A program made the position numbers and the translations under genes. Positions 7,161 to 8,741 of a stretch of DNA of 8,741 bases are shown piece by piece. Under the pieces are notes generated by a model. The model was not told the origin of the DNA. It was given only the letters and a program-made list of their open reading frames with translations, and did no database searches. Source of the stretch: an uncultured Planctomycetales bacterium. Lineage in GTDB: Bacteria > Planctomycetota > Planctomycetia > Isosphaerales > Isosphaeraceae. Each line of letters starts with the position of its first letter. Within the stretch, counting starts at the first letter, position 1. The stretch is taken from NCBI GenBank assembly GCA_937907525.1, contig CALCIB010000095.1, forward strand, positions 1 to 8,741, written 5' to 3'.

Positions 7161-8550
7161 GGTTGAACACCCCCATCTGGGTCGGCGGTCCCAGGGCGGG
7201 ATCCTCGGGGCCGACGGCGACGAAGCGGACGGCGTAGCCGAACCGCCGGGCGACCGACTCGGCCCAGGCGCGGAACTGGGCGCGGGTCCACTCGAAGCGG
7301 TGGTCCGGGTGGCGGAGGCGGTCGGGGCCGACGTTCTCCCAGGTCACGTTGTACTCGCGGTTCGGGGTCGTCAGGACGACCGTCGCGGGCCGGGCGAACT
7401 CGAACGCCGCGCGCTCGAACGCCTCCAGCCGCGGCGGGTCCAGGTGCTCGACCACCTCGACGCACGCCGCGGCGTCGAAGCCCTCCAAGCGGCGGTCGCG
7501 ATAGGTCAACGACCCCTGCATCAGCTTGACCCGCGCGGCCTGGTTCTCGGGGAGCCGGTCCAGGTGGAGGCGTTCCGCGGCGATCCCCAGCGCGCGGATG
7601 GAGACGTCCACGCCGACGATCTCCGTGAAGCTCGCGTCCTCGAGCAAGAGCCGGATCAGCTTCCCCTCGCCGCAGCCGAGGTCCAGCACGCGCCGCGCGC
7701 CGGCGCCTCGAAGCGCGCCGAGGACCGCGCCGAGCCTCTGATCGTTGAGGCTCATCGGTCGCTCGACGTCCTCCTCGACCTTCGCCGCCGCGGGCCCCTC
7801 GTCGTCGTCGATCCCCTCGGGCGTCTCGGGCCTCAGGCGGGCGAGGGCCTCGCGGTAGAGGCTGGGTCTGTGTTTGAGGTAGCGGCGGGCGATCTCCGCC
7901 TTCTGGGGGTGCGACTCCAGCCAGCCGGCGCCCTTGGCCAGCAGCTTCTCGGTCTCGGCGTCGCCGACGTAGTAGTGCTTGGCGTCGTCGAAGACGGGGA
8001 TCAGGACGTAAAGCTGCGTCAACAGTCGCGCGAGCGTCGTCTCGGCCGAGATCACGACGGAGAAGCAGCGGCTGTCGCCCCAGTCGGGGAACGTGGGGTC
8101 GAGCGGGTGGCGGGTCGCCTCGACCGCGTAGCCCAGGGGCTCGAAGATCGAGCGCAGGAACGCCTCGCCGCCGCGGACGGGGAGGACGTCGAGCCGGGCG
8201 GAGAGGGGGATCGAAGTCTCGGCCAGGCCGGGGCGGTCGTCGCAACGGCCTTGCATCGCGGTGCGGAAGACCTCGACCATCGCCACGCTCAAGAGCGACG
8301 ACGCCGCGTAGGGGCGGTCGTTGACGTACTGGCCGAGCAGGCCGTCGCCTTGTCCCTTGCCGCGGACGAGGCCCACGGGGTCGACGTCCAGCATCAAACA
8401 GGCCGAACAGCGCTCCGGGCCGGCCTCGGGGAAGAAGACGCGGGCCTTGCCGAAGGAGAGGTCGAAGCTCTGGAACCGCGCCGGGTGCTTGTGCAGGAGG
8501 AAGCCGAGGTCGTCGGCCGGCTCTCGGGTGGTGGTGATCGTCAGAAGCAT
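7150..8550 (-). CDS. hen1: Hen1, 3'-terminal RNA ribose 2'-O-methyltransferase (bacterial RNA repair)
   Basis: 466 residues from the ATG at 8550, which matches the roughly 465 residues of characterised bacterial Hen1. Residues 1 to about 240 form the Hen1 N-terminal domain (starts MLLTITTTREPADDLGFLLHKHP), which in this family activates the ligase of Pnkp. An acidic linker follows at about 241-270 (PEGIDDDEGP, VEEDVE). The SAM-dependent methyltransferase domain fills the rest. Motif I is VLDLGCGEGK (288-297). The metal-binding set that marks Hen1 is ExxEH (Glu365, Glu368, His369) together with His414/His417 in RHPDHRFEW, at almost the positions known from the C. thermocellum enzyme. The protein methylates the 2'-OH of the 3' end of a cut RNA before sealing. 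A longer in-frame start at 8634 exists, but its 28 extra residues are not family-like, and the strong ribosome binding site lies just before 8550. It is the first gene of the minus-strand cluster. Confidence 0.97.
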   Translation of the reverse strand: MLLTITTTREPADDLGFLLHKHPARFQSFDLSFGKARVFFPEAGPERCSACLMLDVDPVGLVRGKGQGDGLLGQYVNDRPYAASSLLSVAMVEVFRTAMQGRCDDRPGLAETSIPLSARLDVLPVRGGEAFLRSIFEPLGYAVEATRHPLDPTFPDWGDSRCFSVVISAETTLARLLTQLYVLIPVFDDAKHYYVGDAETEKLLAKGAGWLESHPQKAEIARRYLKHRPSLYREALARLRPETPEGIDDDEGPAAAKVEEDVERPMSLNDQRLGAVLGALRGAGARRVLDLGCGEGKLIRLLLEDASFTEIVGVDVSIRALGIAAERLHLDRLPENQAARVKLMQGSLTYRDRRLEGFDAAACVEVVEHLDPPRLEAFERAAFEFARPATVVLTTPNREYNVTWENVGPDRLRHPDHRFEWTRAQFRAWAESVARRFGYAVRFVAVGPEDPALGPPTQMGVFNRET

Positions 8551-8558
8551 CGTCGCGT

Positions 8559-8567
8559 CCCTCCCTC
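8559..8567 (-). promoter_or_regulatory. Ribosome binding site of hen1
   Basis: On the - strand this reads GAGGGAGGG and ends 8 nt before the ATG at 8550. It fixes the hen1 start at 8550 rather than at the upstream in-frame start at 8634, and it is much stronger than anything in front of pnkp. Confidence 0.7.
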
Positions 8568-8575
8568 GTTTCACG

Positions 8576-8604
8576 ATGGTAGCGGACGCGGCGACGGTTC
8601 GAAA
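8576..8604 (-). promoter_or_regulatory. Weak candidate promoter of hen1
   Basis: On the - strand TTTCGA (8604-8599), a 17-nt spacer and TACCAT (8581-8576) form a poor sigma70-like pair with ideal spacing, which would give a leader of about 20 nt. The match to consensus is only partial (about 3/6 and 4/6). Confidence 0.2.
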
Positions 8605-8610
8605 GGTTCG

Positions 8611-8644
8611 CGGCCCGCCGTCAGGAAATTCCAACGGCGGGCCG
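8611..8644. promoter_or_regulatory. 34-bp GC-rich palindrome upstream of hen1
   Basis: Perfect 11-bp arms, CGGCCCGCCGT at 8611-8621 and ACGGCGGGCCG at 8634-8644, enclose a 12-nt loop that itself contains the symmetric GGAA-A-TTCC. The palindrome ends 60 nt upstream of the hen1 start, just behind the weak candidate promoter. No T-tract follows on either strand, so a terminator is unlikely. A regulator binding site or a leader RNA hairpin are the plausible readings. The structure is certain; the function is inferred. Confidence 0.5.
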
Positions 8645-8696
8645 GCGGCCGCGAGAGGGGGAGAGTCTTCAGGTCGGGACTCCGACGGGCGATCGT

Positions 8697-8741
8697 AACG
8701 GCCTTCCCCCCTCGCGGGGGAAGGTGGCCCGAAGGGCCGGA
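8697..8741. repeat. REP-like repeat, copy 3 (cut by window end)
   Basis: This is an exact reverse complement of the 45 bases ending at 157 in copy 1. It starts AACGGCC, followed by the stem CCTTCCCCC/GGGGGAAGG (8702-8724) and GGCCC-GAA-GGGCC (8726-8738). The window ends inside the unit. It lies behind hen1, so the hen1-HEAT pair is bracketed by copies 2 and 3. Confidence 0.85.

Noticed and set aside
8551..8634. N-terminal extension of Hen1 from 8634
   Set aside because: The ATG at 8550 has a strong GAGGGAGGG site and gives the family length and residue numbering; the extension overlaps the palindrome and candidate promoter.

Overview
The window is very GC-rich (about 70% by eye), with frequent GTC/GCC/GAC codons, no introns and long antisense shadow frames. 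The protein styles and the dispersed CCTTCCCCC/GGGGGAAGG hairpin repeats suggest a planctomycete, probably Isosphaeraceae-like. This placement is inference from memory and was not tested by any search.

Layout. (1) 1-157: a REP/BIME-like composite repeat, cut by the window edge. (2) 362-3265, + strand: a soluble hybrid sensor histidine kinase with three PAS domains, GAF, HisKA, HATPase and a receiver domain. (3) 3277-5877, - strand, tail-to-tail with the kinase and 11 bp away: a full-length Pnkp, the three-domain RNA-repair kinase/phosphatase/ligase. (4) 5878-6344: a noncoding block holding a second composite repeat that is split by a 209-bp inverted-repeat element. (5) 6345-7160, - strand: an acidic HEAT-repeat protein. 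(6) 7150-8550, - strand: a full-length Hen1 RNA 3'-terminal ribose 2'-O-methyltransferase, overlapping the HEAT gene by 11 bp. (7) 8551-8741: the hen1 leader, with a strong palindrome and a third repeat copy.

How the genes fit together. Pnkp and Hen1 form the bacterial RNA-repair complex that mends RNAs cut by ribotoxins. Pnkp phosphorylates the 5'-OH end and removes the 2',3'-cyclic phosphate. Hen1 then methylates the terminal 2'-OH, and the Pnkp ligase domain seals the nick, so the repaired site resists a second cut. All catalytic motifs I looked for are present in both proteins, so the system looks functional. The least expected feature is the HEAT-repeat gene, which is translationally coupled to hen1 and lies between hen1 and pnkp. 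It is a candidate accessory subunit or scaffold of the repair complex. The noncoding region shows a nested insertion: a palindromic element sits in the loop of a REP-like hairpin, and related repeat copies show compensatory stem changes.
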